This document shows positions 12,469-24,812 of a stretch of 64,000 nucleotides of DNA, piece after piece. The translations under genes were made by a program, and so were the position numbers. Under the pieces are notes generated by a model that was not told where the DNA came from, searched no databases, and saw only the letters and a program-made list of their open reading frames with translations. Source of the stretch: Planoprotostelium fungivorum (taxonomy: Eukaryota > Evosea > Variosea > Cavosteliida > Cavosteliaceae). Numbering within the stretch: the stretch's first letter is position 1; each line of letters begins with the position of its first letter. Location of the stretch: assembly GCA_003024175.1 (NCBI GenBank), contig MDYQ01000066.1, forward strand, positions 1 through 64,000, in the 5' to 3' direction.

Positions 12469-14358
12469 ATGACAAACCCACACATCGTATACATTGCCGT
12501 ACCTGTCTTTAGTCGAGCCAGACTCATGGTAGGGACAGTCGCCAAAGCTCTCACGGTCAACGCTCACATCCGATCGACTGTAATCATCCATGAGTTGAAG
12601 GCGCAGCAGGTGAAGCATAAGTGATCGTTCAGTACCTACTCACATCGATCAGGTGAAGACCGATCTACAACGTGCCTTGTCTTCCGCAGGCGCGACGGAA
12701 TGTACCGACGTTCACTTTGAAACTTTCCAACCGAAAGAGGGAGGAGACATTCTGTCTTCCATGTCCTGTTACGCACAAGAGCTGAAGCCCGCCTTTGCGA
12801 ATGTCTTGGAGAAGAGAGGTTCGGCGGACCTAATCATCGTAGATAACAATGTACCTGTGTCTGCCGTAGCAGATCTGAGAGCGCTACAACCAGGTGCAGT
12901 CTCTCTCACCTTCACTTGAACTGATGAAATGTGTAGGAGTGAAAATATGGTGCTATTTTCCCGCCGAACCTTTGGCCTTGTACAAATACATTGCGCCCCC
13001 TCTTCTACCTCTGTCTCCCCAAGAGCTGATGCAAAGAGGCTTACAGATCTTGAATAATCCCAAGCCAACGGATCCAGAAGAGATCTGGAAGGTCATCTAT
13101 TCATCACTTCTCGAGCTGATCCACATCAGGTCATCGATCGGTCCGACGGAGGGACAATGAACATCCCTGGTATCGGACCTCTCTACCTTCGAGAATTATA
13201 CTCAGAGTTGAGCAAGGAGGTAGTCATCAACAGTCTCATCGGAGGGTGAGTCGATGCACTGATGCATTCTCTCACTCGACCAGGAGCATCCCCACTTATG
13301 ACACTTTGGTAGTCAACGTGAATTATGATCAATCCAGGGAAACTTGTCAAGAGCTATCAGCTTTAGGTTACAAGGTCGTACCATGTGGTATGAGCGGAGC
13401 CTTCCCCATTCATCCAGTCACTACAGCTGAAGAGGTGAGAAGACGATGAGTGCAATTGTGGAGCATGATCATATTTCAGTTACCCGATGATCCCGAGACG
13501 GCCAAGAAGGTGAAGGAATACTTAGATAGCATCCTTCGTGAGAGAGGTATGTGACATTTCGACGTCAGCATCATAAACGTCAGCAGGCGAGCGCTCGGTC
13601 CTTTACATCAGTTTCGGCTCGATGCATTTCCCTCCTGCAGAGCAGATGGGAGACTTCATCGATGTCATCATGGAGATGGATGTACCTGTGGTAATCGCAA
13701 AGTCTGTGCCACAGCACTTCAAGAGTCTAGAAACCAAACTGGAGGTGCTAGTACAATCCAAAAAAGGTGCGAGAGAAAAGAGAAAGATGTTGACACACAC
13801 AGGACTCGTCATCAACTGGGCACCACAGCACGCCATCTTATCTCATCCTGCAACGAACGTCATGCTCACTCACTGTGACGAATGATCATACATAGCTCGT
13901 CTGATCGATGGATAGGTGGATGGGGTAGCATCACCGAGTGCATCAGTTATAGTGTGGTTATGATCGGTTGGCCCTTGGTGGGCGATCAACCAACGAATGC
14001 CATCATGGTGGAGAGGTAAAAGAGAATCCTCCGAAAAAGTTGACCTTGATGCCAGGTCGTGGGAAATAGGATATCACCTCAAGCAAGTGTTTCAAGGCGT
14101 GAACGTTGGCAAACAACTATACGGGACGGACATCGTCGTGAAGGGTTTGTGTTGCATTGGCCACCATGGAATCTGAAGCGATTAGGAACTGCTGAAGCCA
14201 GAAAGGAAGAGATGAGGGATACCCTGAACAAGGCCTTAGGAGCCGATGGAAAGAAGAAGAGAGAGAAGATGGCAGAGCTTGGAGATATCTATCAGAAATC
14301 CATCACATCGTCTGAGCTGTGGTTGAAGGAGGCAGGATTCCCACGCTCGAGCGTATGA
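12469..14358 (+). CDS. UDP-glycosyltransferase (GT1 family)
   Basis: Multi-exon gene starting MTNPHIVYIAVPVFSRARLM, the N-terminal Rossmann strand and loop typical of GT1 enzymes. Later exons give MNIPGIGPLYLRELYSELSK, SVLYISFGSMHFPPAEQM (the start of the C-terminal domain) and a sugar-nucleotide box, NWAPQHAILSHPATNVMLTH then CGWGSITEC and WPLVGDQPTNA, which resembles the PSPG box of plant glucosyltransferases. The product should transfer a sugar from a UDP-sugar to a small lipophilic acceptor in the cytosol; the acceptor cannot be told. Introns are 38-60 nt; the one at 13092-13129 restores the frame before the IPGIGPLY exon. No membrane segment is visible at the C-terminus, unlike animal UGTs. 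The region around 14000-14150 was joined only approximately. Confidence 0.88.
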
Positions 14359-14582
14359 AGAATGAATCAATAGAATGAACTCAACAATGCAAATCGAATC
14401 TTCTTACATCAGATCAACCAAACAATGTTCAACTCACCTCATTCTTGTCAACAAGCATTACATTGTGGGCAATACTTCTCACTTTCTGGTTATTCTCTCC
14501 TACATCGTTCTAGCCTGAGCACTGTGGCAGTACCATGAGTGATGAACAGAACAGAAACAAATTTGATCTGAGAACGAAATGT

Positions 14583-15357
14583 TTATTTTGGTAATTCCAT
14601 CTTCTTGTTGTAGTATTTGCTGTACAATTGTCAGTTCATCATGTTGTGGAGATGATCACCTCTGGATGAAATAGTAGAAAAAATCGCAGTAGATCGCCGT
14701 TTGTACAATGCCAGCTAACCAAACAATCCACTGTGTGCGGCCGTCTTCCGAGAAATATCTCCATATCCAGTTGAGGAGGTACAGGGTTCTGTAAGCTCCG
14801 AGGCAGAAGATGTAGTGCGAGTTGATGTTGCTGACCTCTCCCGTTCGTTGAAGCAAGAAGAGTTGAGGAAGGATGGCCACTGCTTCGAGATAGATGGAAA
14901 AGGTCCACAAGATCTATTCGACAATAAGATTCGAATCATTCAAGTGAATCAACGGGATCACCTCGAATGGAGTGAATGCCATGTTGAATATGAGTGCCAG
15001 AACAGCGCAGGGCGCGATGAGGAAGATGACTCTGAAGGAATCCTGCTCGGCATCATACGTAAATTTGAGTGGCCCTCTCATGTAATAAACGATGGCGATC
15101 GATGTGGAGAGAAAGAACAGCTTCATGAGAAACAGGTAGGGTGAATCGTAGTTGTATGGCAAATCGAGGTAACGACAGATGAATACTATAGCATAGAGCT
15201 CCTGTGTCTTCAATGATATTCCTGATGCCATTAGAAGAGGCTCAACCAATTAAGACGCACCTGAGCAGCTCTTTCCTGCTCTAAGCTTGAGAAGAAGGAT
15301 GAGGATACTGGCAAGATGCAGTACATCAGCAAAAAACCGAATTGGATTGAGAGACAT
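14583..15357 (-). CDS. KDELR: ER lumen protein-retaining (KDEL) receptor
   Basis: Four exons (15357-15261, 15221-14962, 14913-14660, 14619-14583) encode about 215 residues, the usual length for ERD2. The N-terminus is [20 protein letters not shown]. Later parts are [60 protein letters not shown] and [16 protein letters not shown], matching the seven-helix receptor that returns KDEL/HDEL proteins from Golgi to ER. The C-terminus ends in a short Lys-rich tail ([10 protein letters not shown]), as in the family, where lysines bind COPI. All three introns (39, 48 and 40 nt) are in frame. It is divergent from SCC2, only about 140 nt apart. Confidence 0.97.
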
Positions 15358-15443
15358 GATGTTGCTGATCTGATATGAGTCACGTCACCAACTGCTGAAA
15401 AATTATAAATAAAATGGATTTCGAAATACAACGCCGTCCCAAC

Positions 15444-15478
15444 TCTCCCGCCAAAGGAATTCGAATTCTGGCGGGAGG
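15444..15478. promoter_or_regulatory. Two E2F-like sites between KDELR and SCC2
   Basis: CTCCCGCCAAA at 15445-15455 (reverse TTTGGCGGGAG) fits the E2F/DP consensus TTTSGCGC or TTTGGCGG, and a second GGCGGGAGG core lies at 15470-15478. They lie 20-50 nt before the SCC2 start, where a cell-cycle site would be expected. Function is inferred from sequence only. Confidence 0.5.
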
Positions 15479-15495
15479 AATCAATCACGGACGCG

Positions 15496-18400
15496 ATGGA
15501 GGGCCATCCTCACTTCAACCCGGTTCATCTTCAACAGTTCATCGAGTTAACTGATGCACAGAATCACAACCAACAGATGCCTCCCGTATGTACCGTCCGA
15601 TCTTTCATGAAATAATGTTCAATAGTACCAAATGCAGCAACAATATCAGTTAATGCAACAACAATATCAGAATCATTTGTATCAACAGAATCAACAATTG
15701 CATCGACAAGAGATGGAGGCGCAGAGACAAATGGAGTATCAGATGCTGCAACAGCAACAAAGACAATATCAAATGCAGCAATGGCCCCAATACGCACAGT
15801 ATCAACAACAGTATCGTCCTCAGATGCCAGAACCTCAACTAGCTCAATTCCAAAACCGAGTACGTAACCCCTCAATAATATCATTCACTGATACAAAGAA
15901 GGTACTCGCTCCTCGAGAGCCTACAAATGTATTTCGTACAAATCAGATGGAGTATCCTCCCCAGAAGATGTCTAACACGATGCCACCCCACATGAATCAA
16001 ATCAAGATGCCCAACCCCGCACTCATCGTTCAACAAGTGGTACCTCCCGTTCATCAGACGGAAGAAGAGAGACTGCAATCCATGATCGAGAAGTACACTG
16101 AATTCTTATCACAAGAGGAGGGAGATCAGAAGGAAAATCACCCATACGGCTTCGAGGGACGTACCCATGATGTGCTACAAAAGTTGTCCGTCGAGATCAA
16201 CAAGATGAAGGCCATGAAGACGATCCAAAAGCTTTCCACCGAGACATTGACCTCCCTTGTCGAGGCCTTGCATGCGAAGATCAAGGCCAAGTCAGAATCC
16301 ATCATCGACTTCGAGCGAGAGAAAGAGGTGAGAGGACTGCCGACATCACGCGCTGAATACCCTCTCAGACTCACTTTGGCCCCATCTCGGCATTGGAAGC
16401 CAGTCTCATCGCATTGAACATTTCGGTCACACCGAATATCAGTCGTACAGTCTTTTCAGAGGAGGTGAAGGTGCTGAGGGTGAACTTGCCTGACGACACG
16501 AAAGGTATTGGACACCATCCTAGACACGGCACGATTTCAATTGGAGAAGAACATCTACAAGCAATGTGATCCGACTTATGGATTAGAAGAGGGAGAAGGA
16601 GAGAAGAAGAAGGCGAAGAAGAAGGGAAAATATCCTTTACTCATGTTTCACACGCTCGAGTGATATTTCCTTGACTCTTTTTCACAGCCTCCGTCCTCCC
16701 AATGCTCTGCAGGAAATTCTGCGAACTTTTAGAGAAGCTGAACGAGTTCATGACGGATCGAACGATGACGGACAACGTGGTCTTACACATCACCAACATC
16801 ACCCTCCCCACCTTCTTTGTAGAAGGAACGGGCTCTCTCCTTCTCCCCTCTCTCACGGTGGTCCGCAGCGTGAGTTCTCCCTCTCGTCACCTTCGCTCAT
16901 CTCTTCGTGCAGATCTTTTCAAAGTATGTCAGCCACCGTGTGATGATATTAGAAGAGATTTTCAACTCCATGACGGTCCTTCCAAAGAGCAAGAGACAAC
17001 GCCAATACGAGTGAGATATTCATGTGAGGGTGATTTGTCTCATTTGATCCAGGTTGTCGGATGACAGTCATACGGTGCAGATGCTGACGGCTCTGGTGAT
17101 ACAACTCATTCAGAGTTGCACGGGAATGGACCGATCCAAGGAGAACAATTACTCAGGGGCAGTCTCCTGTGCCAATGCGTTCGTCACCTACTTTATCAAA
17201 CAGTGAGATCTCACCTTCTCTCATTCTATGTTGTCCATCAGGGTCTGAACAGACAAAGGTGCACATTGAAGAACGCTGAAGCAGACTACAAGCAGATCTT
17301 GGAGAGTTTCGTAGGAGACGTGAAATCTCTACTGAATCTGCCCGAATGGCCTGCGGCAGAGCTATTCCTTCAGATTCTGTGTTCTTCTCTCAGCGGAATT
17401 TTAGCCAAGCAAGACTCTCCCGCCCTGAGACCCCTCGCCCTCGAGCTCTTGGGAGGTGATGGAAGATGTCTCTCTACTGTGACTGAATTGTCCAGGCATA
17501 TTAACCAAGATGAAGAGTGAATGCAACCAAATCGGAGAGGAGAAGGTCCTAGACGAGAGCGTGATGGAGGAACCCGAAGAGAAGGAGGAAGAAATCAAAG
17601 ATGAAAAGGAAGAAGAGATCAAAGACGAGAAGGAGGAAGAGATCAAGGACGAGAAGGTGGTAGTCAGTGGAGCATCCGGTATAGAAGACGACAGGTGAGA
17701 GAGACGAGAGAGGGAGAGACTGACGAGAGCAGATGCCTCTGTGGAAGAGGCGACGACGGATCACTGATGATCGACTGTGATAAGTGCCACAATTGGTTCC
17801 ATGCAGCCTGCGTGGGAATACCAGACATCGATCAAGTCCCTTCTGTCTGGAACTGCCCTTCCTGCCGCGTTGTAGATAAGAAAGAAGTCATCAAGGTGGA
17901 TATCATCCAGCCTCTCACCCGAAAACTCACAGAACGTTCAGGACGAAGAGCTCGCCCGCAGGGACGTCATACTGAGGTATCTCGCAGCGCATTCGAAGAA
18001 GGACGGCAGCAACATCTTTTCCCGCCAATTTTTCATCTCCCAATGGTTAGATCAAGATGACAGCTGCGGTGCCAGCCTGGACACCCTCCAGGGACGTAAG
18101 GACTACTATTCCAGAAACTGGAAGGTAGAGGGCAGACCATCCATAGTACCCAGAAAGGAAGAAGTGATGGAAATCATCCGCAGGGCTGCCATGAAGCGTC
18201 CCCTATTCAAGAACGTGGACAACATCATGAAGCAGCTCCTGGCCGCCATGTCTGAATCTCAGGCCAACATCCGATCGAAGGCCATCAAGAGTATGACGGC
18301 CACCATCGAGGTGAAGAACGTCGTCCCTCTCTCTTCTCAATCGAGTAGGTGGACCCCACGCTGCTGGGTGACGAGGGTGTACAGAAGGCCATGCACGCTC

Positions 18401-21264
18401 GATTCTCTGATCCATCCATATCGGTCAGAGACTCCATCGTGGACCTCGTGGGAAGGTGATGACGTCATCAGCATCTACAACGACGTATTGACCCCATCAG
18501 ATTCATCTCTACGAATCCAGAGTACGTTCCTCAGTACTACACGATGATCGCAGAGAGGATATTGGACGTTGGAATCTCTGTGAGGAAGAGAGTCATCAAG
18601 ATCTTGTGTGATCTGTGCCTGAGAGATCCCTGCGGTCCCATCGTCTCTGAGATCTGCTGTAAGTTGGTCGCCTCTCTCAACGACGAAGAGAACATCAAGG
18701 AGGTGAATAGACGGCAGTCGCGTTGTAGATTGACATCACAAGGTCATCACGAAATCACTCCAAGAATTGTGGTTCTCTGACAAAAGGAACGCCGACGTGA
18801 GGTATCGCGTCTTGCTCATCATGGACGTCGTTCGATCTACAACGAACCACGAATGGCTCGAACAGCTCTTGAACGCGGTGTGTTTGACCATTTACCACAA
18901 ATTGTCTCATAGAATCAGATGTACGCACGTGACAAAAACTTTTCTGTCACTTGTCAGAAGATGTGCGACGCCATGGTAGAGATCTGCGTGTCCATCGAGG
19001 AGAAGCAAATCGTCCACGACAAACTGAAGGCGAGCGTCGTCACTGGGTGAGTGTGACACGAGAGATGAACGCTGACTCATCCAGTTTCACCACACTCGCC
19101 CTGTTCTGCGCCGTAGATCCGAGGGTCATGCTCAACCACATCAACATCCTTCACTCCCACCTCAACAGTGAGTTACAGCATGAAAGGTAGGCTGATGGAG
19201 TGCAGATCCGGCGAACACGAAAGAAGAGGCGACCGTCATCCTTCACGCGGCGAACATGTTGGGTCAAGTGGTTCCACTGTCTGACGATCTACAATGCGAG
19301 CAGGTCATCCAGATCGTCTCCGATCTCAAGGATGCACTCTCCTCTCACGGTACCATGGTGAGTCGTCCACTACAACGAGCCATTCTCACTTTACGTCAGG
19401 TATTGCAGAGCTGCGCTAAATCACTGTGCTCCATCTCCACCGCTTCACCCGACTTTATTGGAGTGATGGAGGAGACGTACGTCAAGTACTACACTTTGGG
19501 ACAGTCCCAATCGAGGGACCCACCCAGCGCTCAGATGCCCGTCATCATGCGGGCCATCTTGGTTCTCTCTCTCGTCTGCAGACACTTTGACTACGAATCC
19601 ATCTCATCCGAAAAGATCCAATCTGTCATCAAGGCCGACGTGAGTCCATCTACAACGCTCCCCCTCACCCTCCACAGAAGACCCCCGTAGAAGCCGCCCT
19701 CCACATGTTCTCTTCCTTCTCCAAGTGGAACAGCCACGACCTCAGAGGCTCCGCCTACCAAGGCATCTGTCAGCTGTTGATCCGAAAGCCTTCCCTCTTG
19801 GCCCAACCTCTCTCGCAGGGCCTGGTGACCAAGGGATTCAGCTCGAACGAGGCGAAGATCAAATACCAGCTGGTCAAGTGCTTCGCAGATCTCCTCACCG
19901 AAGAAGACAAGAGGATCAAAAGTTTGAGCCACACCGAGAACACCAGGGGGTCAGTCGAAACGATCCGATCGAAATCTCCGTGGCTGATTGTAGATAGGGG
20001 TCTCGACCACGGAATGGTCCAACCCTTCTTACCCGAGATCTTAAAGTCCCTCTACGACAAGGCACCCACCGTGAGGCAGGCTGCCCTGCAGACGGCCACT
20101 CTCATCTGCAGGCACGGACTGTCTAACCCAACGGACATCATCCCCTGCACCATCGCCCTCTGCACCGATCGCTCTCAGGGAACGACCACGAAGGCCATGG
20201 CCCTCCTCACCTTTATCGCAGAGAAACACTCCAACTTTCTACAGTTGAGATTCTGTGATGGACTGAGAGAGAGCTACGAGTTTCAGAAGAAGAGCTACCC
20301 CTCTGCCTTCATCAACAGCACGGGGTGAGATAGAGATGAAAATGGCAGACTGAAGGGAGTAGGACGGGGCAGGCTGAGCCGTTCATGTCGCCCGTGTATC
20401 AGTTGTTCAAACCCAAGAGTAAATATCACGTTCTACAATCGGTCCTCAGGAATTTCGAAGACGAGAACAAGGTGGGAGTGGTTCTACATCGTTGTAGATG
20501 GCTGACGTGTCACAGGATAAACTGCCGTATCTGAAGTACGTCACGGAGACGTTGGCCACCCTGCCTTACGCTACGGAAGACGAGGTGAGAGAGAGTGACA
20601 GCTGCATCTGATGGAGTAGGTCCTCTTTGTCATCTACCACACGAATCGTCTCATCTCCCTCCACTCCAGCCCTGTACAGCAATACATCAAGTCCGTCGTC
20701 AAGGACAACCCCACACCCCCAATGAGTCCGTTCCCGCCATTTTCACCCCCGCTGACCCCCCACAGACACCCAGTTGAAAGAGCAGACGGTGTCCATGGCC
20801 AGGCTCAGCTTCCTCCTCCTCTTAAAGTCGACCCTGAAGAACTACTACTCCCTCACAGACACCAAGTGCATCTCTTTCGTCCCGGGAAATCGTCCAGAGA
20901 AGTCTTTCGTCAAGCAGCCCGATCTCATCACCTTCAATGAGATCTCTTCTCCCTTCTCGGTGGTTCACTTGGACCCCGGATCGTCTCAGATCAAGTCCCA
21001 GTTCGAGCAGGTGGGATACATCCTCTTTACAATGTGTCCTGATGGAATCAGTTCAATCAGATGTTGAAGGGAGACGGGATGGATTACAACACGACCGCGA
21101 AGGTGACGAACAAGAGAGGAGCCAAGAGAAAGACAGCCGAGCCGAAAGAGAAGAAGAAACCGACCAAGAGACAGACGAAGAAGGGAAAGAAGAAGGCGAA
21201 AGAAGAGGAAGAAGAGGAAGAAGCCATGTTATCAGAAGATGGAAACGATGATGATGATGAATAG
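15496..21264 (+). CDS. SCC2: Cohesin loader SCC2/NIPBL with PHD finger
   Basis: Long gene with more than 20 short introns. The N-terminus is Gln/Met-rich and likely disordered (MEGHPHFNPVHLQQFIELTD, then many QQ runs). A coiled/helical part follows (DVLQKLSVEINKMKAMKTIQ), then an acidic-Lys patch (near 17550-17660). A C4HC3 PHD finger reads CLCGRGDDGSLMIDCDKCHN to CPSC at 17730-17870. Beyond it the HEAT-repeat core matches NIPBL: MKQLLAAMSESQANIRSKAI, SVRDSIVDLVG, YYTMIAERILDVGISVRKRV and GNRPEKSFVKQPDLITFNEI. The C-terminus is a Lys/Glu/Asp-rich tail. The protein loads cohesin onto chromatin with SCC4. A PHD finger also occurs in plant SCC2 but not in animal NIPBL. Start chosen at the first ATG after the promoter; individual exon ends not all resolved. 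Confidence 0.9.
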
Positions 21265-21567
21265 ATGATAAATAACGGTTATGTGAAGAGGCTTCCGAGA
21301 ATGTTCTCCTTTGATGATTAGGATGAACCCTGGAGAATCGGACTTACGTGGATGCATGGGCTGCCAACCTGAGAAAACCATGAGAAATTCCGGAAAGGTA
21401 GGCCGCTTTTTTGTGGTTTTGAGATACTTCTGTGAAGAGCACAAACAGCACGTGGAGCCACAAACAAACATCACATTAACCAACATCGCACAAGCAGTAT
21501 TCATACTTCCATACTAATTCAATACGACCGAGAGGACACACGCATTTTCGACACACAAACGAACGAC
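21265..21567. other. Intergenic, no gene seen
   Basis: About 300 nt between the SCC2 stop and the next open reading frame. Short frames exist on both strands but none has homology or codon pattern to support it. Confidence 0.4.
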
Positions 21568-21888
21568 ATGGTACTAGTAGACAAGAGATGCGAAGAGTCT
21601 TGGGAGGACGTTAAGTCATGGGGTAGGAACCAGACGAGAAAATCTGTCGATCGACTACCACGACCCACATATGACTCCAACATTAACTTCTCTAAAACCA
21701 ACTACATTACTCGATCTGGGAGCTGGGATTCTCCGAAGACCACACAAATGCAACCTACCTCCAACCAGAGGGAACAAGAGAAGAGCTACGAGCCGGTGAT
21801 CTCAAGAGAGTACACGCCGACAGATAACACCCTCACCGGGAGACGCCCCGTTTCACGCGCCGAGCTAGAACGCCAGATGCAGAGATGA
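21568..21888 (+). CDS. Hypothetical 106-residue protein
   Basis: Single uninterrupted frame starting MVLVDKRCEESWEDVKSWGR and ending ELERQMQR. It is hydrophilic and rich in Ser, Thr, Asn, Pro and charged residues (RPTYDSNINFSKTNYITRSG), so probably disordered, with no signal peptide or membrane segment. I do not recognise it. The frame is open for its whole length in a region where other frames are closed, and a stop is followed at once by an E2F-like site that may belong to the next gene. Confidence 0.4.
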   Translation: MVLVDKRCEESWEDVKSWGRNQTRKSVDRLPRPTYDSNINFSKTNYITRSGSWDSPKTTQMQPTSNQREQEKSYEPVISREYTPTDNTLTGRRPVSRAELERQMQR

Positions 21889-21890
21889 GA

Positions 21891-21902
21891 TTTGGCGGGA
21901 AA
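21891..21902 (+). promoter_or_regulatory. E2F-like site TTTGGCGGGAAA
   Basis: Exact match to the strong E2F/DP consensus, at the 3' edge of the preceding small gene and about 630 nt before the ORF at 22530. Could control a transcript starting in 21900-22500; the link is not shown. Confidence 0.4.
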
Positions 21903-22529
21903 TTTTTAAGAGACATGAGGCAAGCCTTGTGTGCTTGTGTTTCATTATGTCTATAAACCCTGGCGGTATTCCGCCTTTTAGATGGATCCCTCTTCTTCTT
22001 TGTCAATTGATTCGTTTCGTTTCGTTCACTCTGAAGCGATTGGAGGACACGTACCTCCAATCCAACCGCAACCACGATCCCCATCCCTCAGCAAACAATC
22101 TTGAGACATCCCGATTCCATATCTCAATTGATAGAGTTATTGTCAACCCCCCTATTTTCATCACAATACACGTTGATTCGTGTGTCCATTGGATGAATGT
22201 TCCCGTGTCTCAATATCAAAACCGCTTCGAGAACGAATCATCGCCGTCGTTTAACCCATTGATCACTCCATCCCCCCACAGATTGATCGATAATCACTCA
22301 CAAGTCTAATAGTCTCATCCGTTGTAGATGGAGAGCGAAACCTCCCCGATATTTCCTTCACGTGTGAGAAGTGCGACGTCTTAGGCACGTAACCACAGCG
22401 TGTCCCTACCATCCCCTGAGACATCGCGACGAACTTGTATCAAAATTGAAATTTCACTCGAAAGACATTCCAATCCGTTCGTTCTCAAAGTCCCAAAAGT
22501 CTTCTCCACTCTCCACGACGACACGAAGG

Positions 22530-22796
22530 ATGCCCGCTCAGCAAACACCTCAGTCTATCTCCTCCATGTATATCGCACACCAGGCGAATCCTTTTCAGAG
22601 AGGCATGAGGGCATCGCAACCCCACCCCAGATCCTCTTCGAATCCAACGCAGATCAAGCATGTTCTTAATACCGATCCTCGTCTCAACAACGTTAGGAGG
22701 GAATTGGTCCTCATTTTAGCCAGGATGAAGGAGTCGGAGACGATGTGCAGGGACCTAAACATGATGGCCAAATTATTACAAGAGGGTCTGCTATGA
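22530..22796 (+). CDS. Hypothetical 88-residue protein
   Basis: The reading begins MPAQQTPQSISSMYIAHQAN and ends in a helical stretch (NNVRRELVLILARMKESETM, RDLNMMAKLLQEGLL). The frame is open upstream to 22371, but the helical C-terminal half and a Pro/Gln/Ser-rich N-terminal half make sense from this Met. I do not recognise the family; the size and terminal helix would suit a small subunit of a larger complex, which is only a guess. It converges with CHMP5. The 640 nt before it (21,889-22,529) show no other gene. Confidence 0.45.
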   Translation: MPAQQTPQSISSMYIAHQANPFQRGMRASQPHPRSSSNPTQIKHVLNTDPRLNNVRRELVLILARMKESETMCRDLNMMAKLLQEGLL

Positions 22797-22882
22797 ACAA
22801 TTCGTATCATTGGTACGGTATAAAATGTACAGGAATCGTGAGATATATTGATTTGATAAGAGAAACATGTACACCATCTCTT

Positions 22883-23795
22883 TTATTTCATCGCGGCAGC
22901 TTGTTGCATCGCAACTGAATCGTTTGGCACCTCTGGAAGTGCTGGCGTATCGTTCAAATAAGAAGGCGTTGAGTCTAGTTCGATCTCGTCTCCTAAGGCG
23001 GCCAACTCTGTTACCAACGTCAACATCTCGATGATGCCTCCAAACAACACATCACCTGCATCTAACTCGGACTCGTCAATCTCTCCCACGTCGTACGATC
23101 TTCCGAGTGCATCTTGTATCTCATTGTGTTGATCGTAGATGTCTGCCAGATCATCTTGCAGGTTCTAAAGCAGAGTCACAAGATGATGGTAGAGATGACT
23201 CACATCAATCTCGTCGATATCGAGGTGCTTGAACTGCTTCTTCATCTCTTTGCTTGCCGTCTTCATTGCACCGACGGTAGTGATGGTGTCCTTCATGCTC
23301 TGAGTTGTGAAGCTCACTTGTTCCATGTTGAAACTCTGATTCATCATCTGATCTCTCTGACCTTCATACCTATTACCACCATGAGAAACGACATAATGGA
23401 ACAGAGTCGATGGATCTCTCACAATTTCCTTTGTTTCAGTACTTTTAATGCTTTCTGCTTCAGCATGTTATGTGTACTTGTTCCAGGACGAACCTGGTAG
23501 GATGAGAAGCCGATCTCAGGAATGTAATGGCAAGTGGAATCGTTTCTAATAAGGAGGACACACCTTTGCCATCTTCTCTCGCAGACCAATCAACTCATTA
23601 TCTAACTTTTGAATCTTTTCATCCATAACAGTGACTCTTGCATCCACCTGAGCCGTTCAATTCACGCTCATGTACACAGGCAAGTTCCGATGGGTCAAAG
23701 TGATTCGAAACGTTCCGAATTCTCACTCTCTGTGTGGCCTCTTCCAACGTGGGTTGAGGTGTCGCAGGTTTTCCTCCTCCAAAGATGCGTCTCAT
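22883..23795 (-). CDS. CHMP5: ESCRT-III-associated CHMP5/VPS60
   Basis: Several exons. The start [20 protein letters not shown] matches the MNRLFG opening of CHMP5. The next exon gives [20 protein letters not shown], the first Snf7-type coiled coil, and a later one gives [20 protein letters not shown] and [20 protein letters not shown], close to CHMP5. The C-terminal part is acidic and ends [20 protein letters not shown], with stop TAA at 22883-22885. The protein works with LIP5/Vta1 and VPS4 in multivesicular-body sorting. Introns are about 40-100 nt. The central exon between about 23450 and 23570 was placed only roughly. Confidence 0.92.
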
Positions 23796-23907
23796 GTTGT
23801 ATGTGACTCCTGTTCGACCGATGTAAAATGCATCGCATCACTTTGTCAATTTTGCGTTTCAAAGAAAACCGATTTTCACTTTTCATTCGTTTTATTCTTG
23901 TTCTTCC

Positions 23908-24812
23908 TCAGAGCCCTTCTTCAGATAACAGCCTCTCCATCTCTTCCTCGCTCATCTCTACGCCATCCAGCTGTCTTCGTCTCAGTTCTTCTGTCTCACA
24001 TTCATTACACATACCTCGATGTCCTCTAATTCCCTCTCTAAATCGATGTCTTCTTCGTCCGTTGATGTGGCTTCGGTCGTTGGCGTTGTTTCGTTGGTCG
24101 ATGGTGGTGTGTCGTTCTCGATCTTCAGCTGCTTCCTCGTCTCGTCTTGTGGGTCCTCCATCTGCCTCTTGTGTGGAAGGTTCTTTGTCTGATCACATTA
24201 ACATCGCGATTGTATGACGAAGATGAATCACCTGTGAGGGGAATTTGGAAGGTGTGGCTACCTCTGTGGAACATCGGTTAATCATGGAAAACGATTGTAT
24301 GTCTTTTTCGTGGACGAAATGTGGACCGCTTCTCATGAAGAACGCGAGTTCTTGAGATCATTCTGCGATAGACATATACTGAGGAGGGTTGCATAACCGT
24401 GGTTGCCCAGAGTCATTCCACTTTCACCACGACGACTGAACGGCTTTGAATGGCTTACCGTCTATAGATGGTTGTGTTGGGCTGCTCGGTGCTCCATTTG
24501 GAGGAGAATTTGAGGATGGAGAAGAAATGTCCCTCTCTCTCATCAACTCTTCCAGTGTCTTGATACCGAAGTTGATGGGGCTGACGGCACCGGGCTGGAG
24601 AGATCAGATCATTGAATTGTATGTGAATGCTTACCCTCTCTTCTACTATCTTTTTGGGTGTTGACTTTGTTGGTTGTGATCTTTTGCCGTCCACGGTGTT
24701 TGGTTTGTTGTTGCGTTGTTTGGTATTTGCATTATTTACCATCGGCTGCTTGATTCAGAAACGATATGTGGCCATTGTTCATCACCTTCGTGTGTGCAGC
24801 TCTTCTCGGCAT
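23908..24812 (-). CDS. Unrecognised hydrophilic nuclear-like protein
   Basis: Exons join into one frame: MPRRAAHTK, then a Lys/Asn/Gln-rich stretch, then PGAVSPINFGIKTLEELMRE, a Ser/Pro linker, SIDELAFFMRSGPHFVHEKD, a KRQMEDPQDETRKQLKIEND segment, an acidic run (TSTDEEDIDLERELEDIE), and a helical end LDGVEMSEEEMERLLSEEGL. The last intron (23971-24014, 44 nt) restores the frame. No enzymatic domain is visible. The FGIKTLEELM stretch looks like a conserved short motif but I cannot name the family. Start is the first Met of the 5' exon; the gene is divergent from the GH5 gene. Confidence 0.55.

Noticed and set aside
13130-13160. Frameshift in the UDP-glycosyltransferase
   Set aside because: Removing a 38-nt GT-AG intron at 13092-13129 brings the IPGIGPLY exon into frame; the gene looks intact there.
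21311-21517. Short overlapping frames on both strands after SCC2
   Set aside because: No homology, no splice context and poor composition; most likely non-coding.
23971-24014. A 20- or 24-nt ultra-short intron in the hypothetical minus-strand gene
   Set aside because: A later acceptor gives a normal 44-nt intron that keeps the frame and the C-terminal helix.
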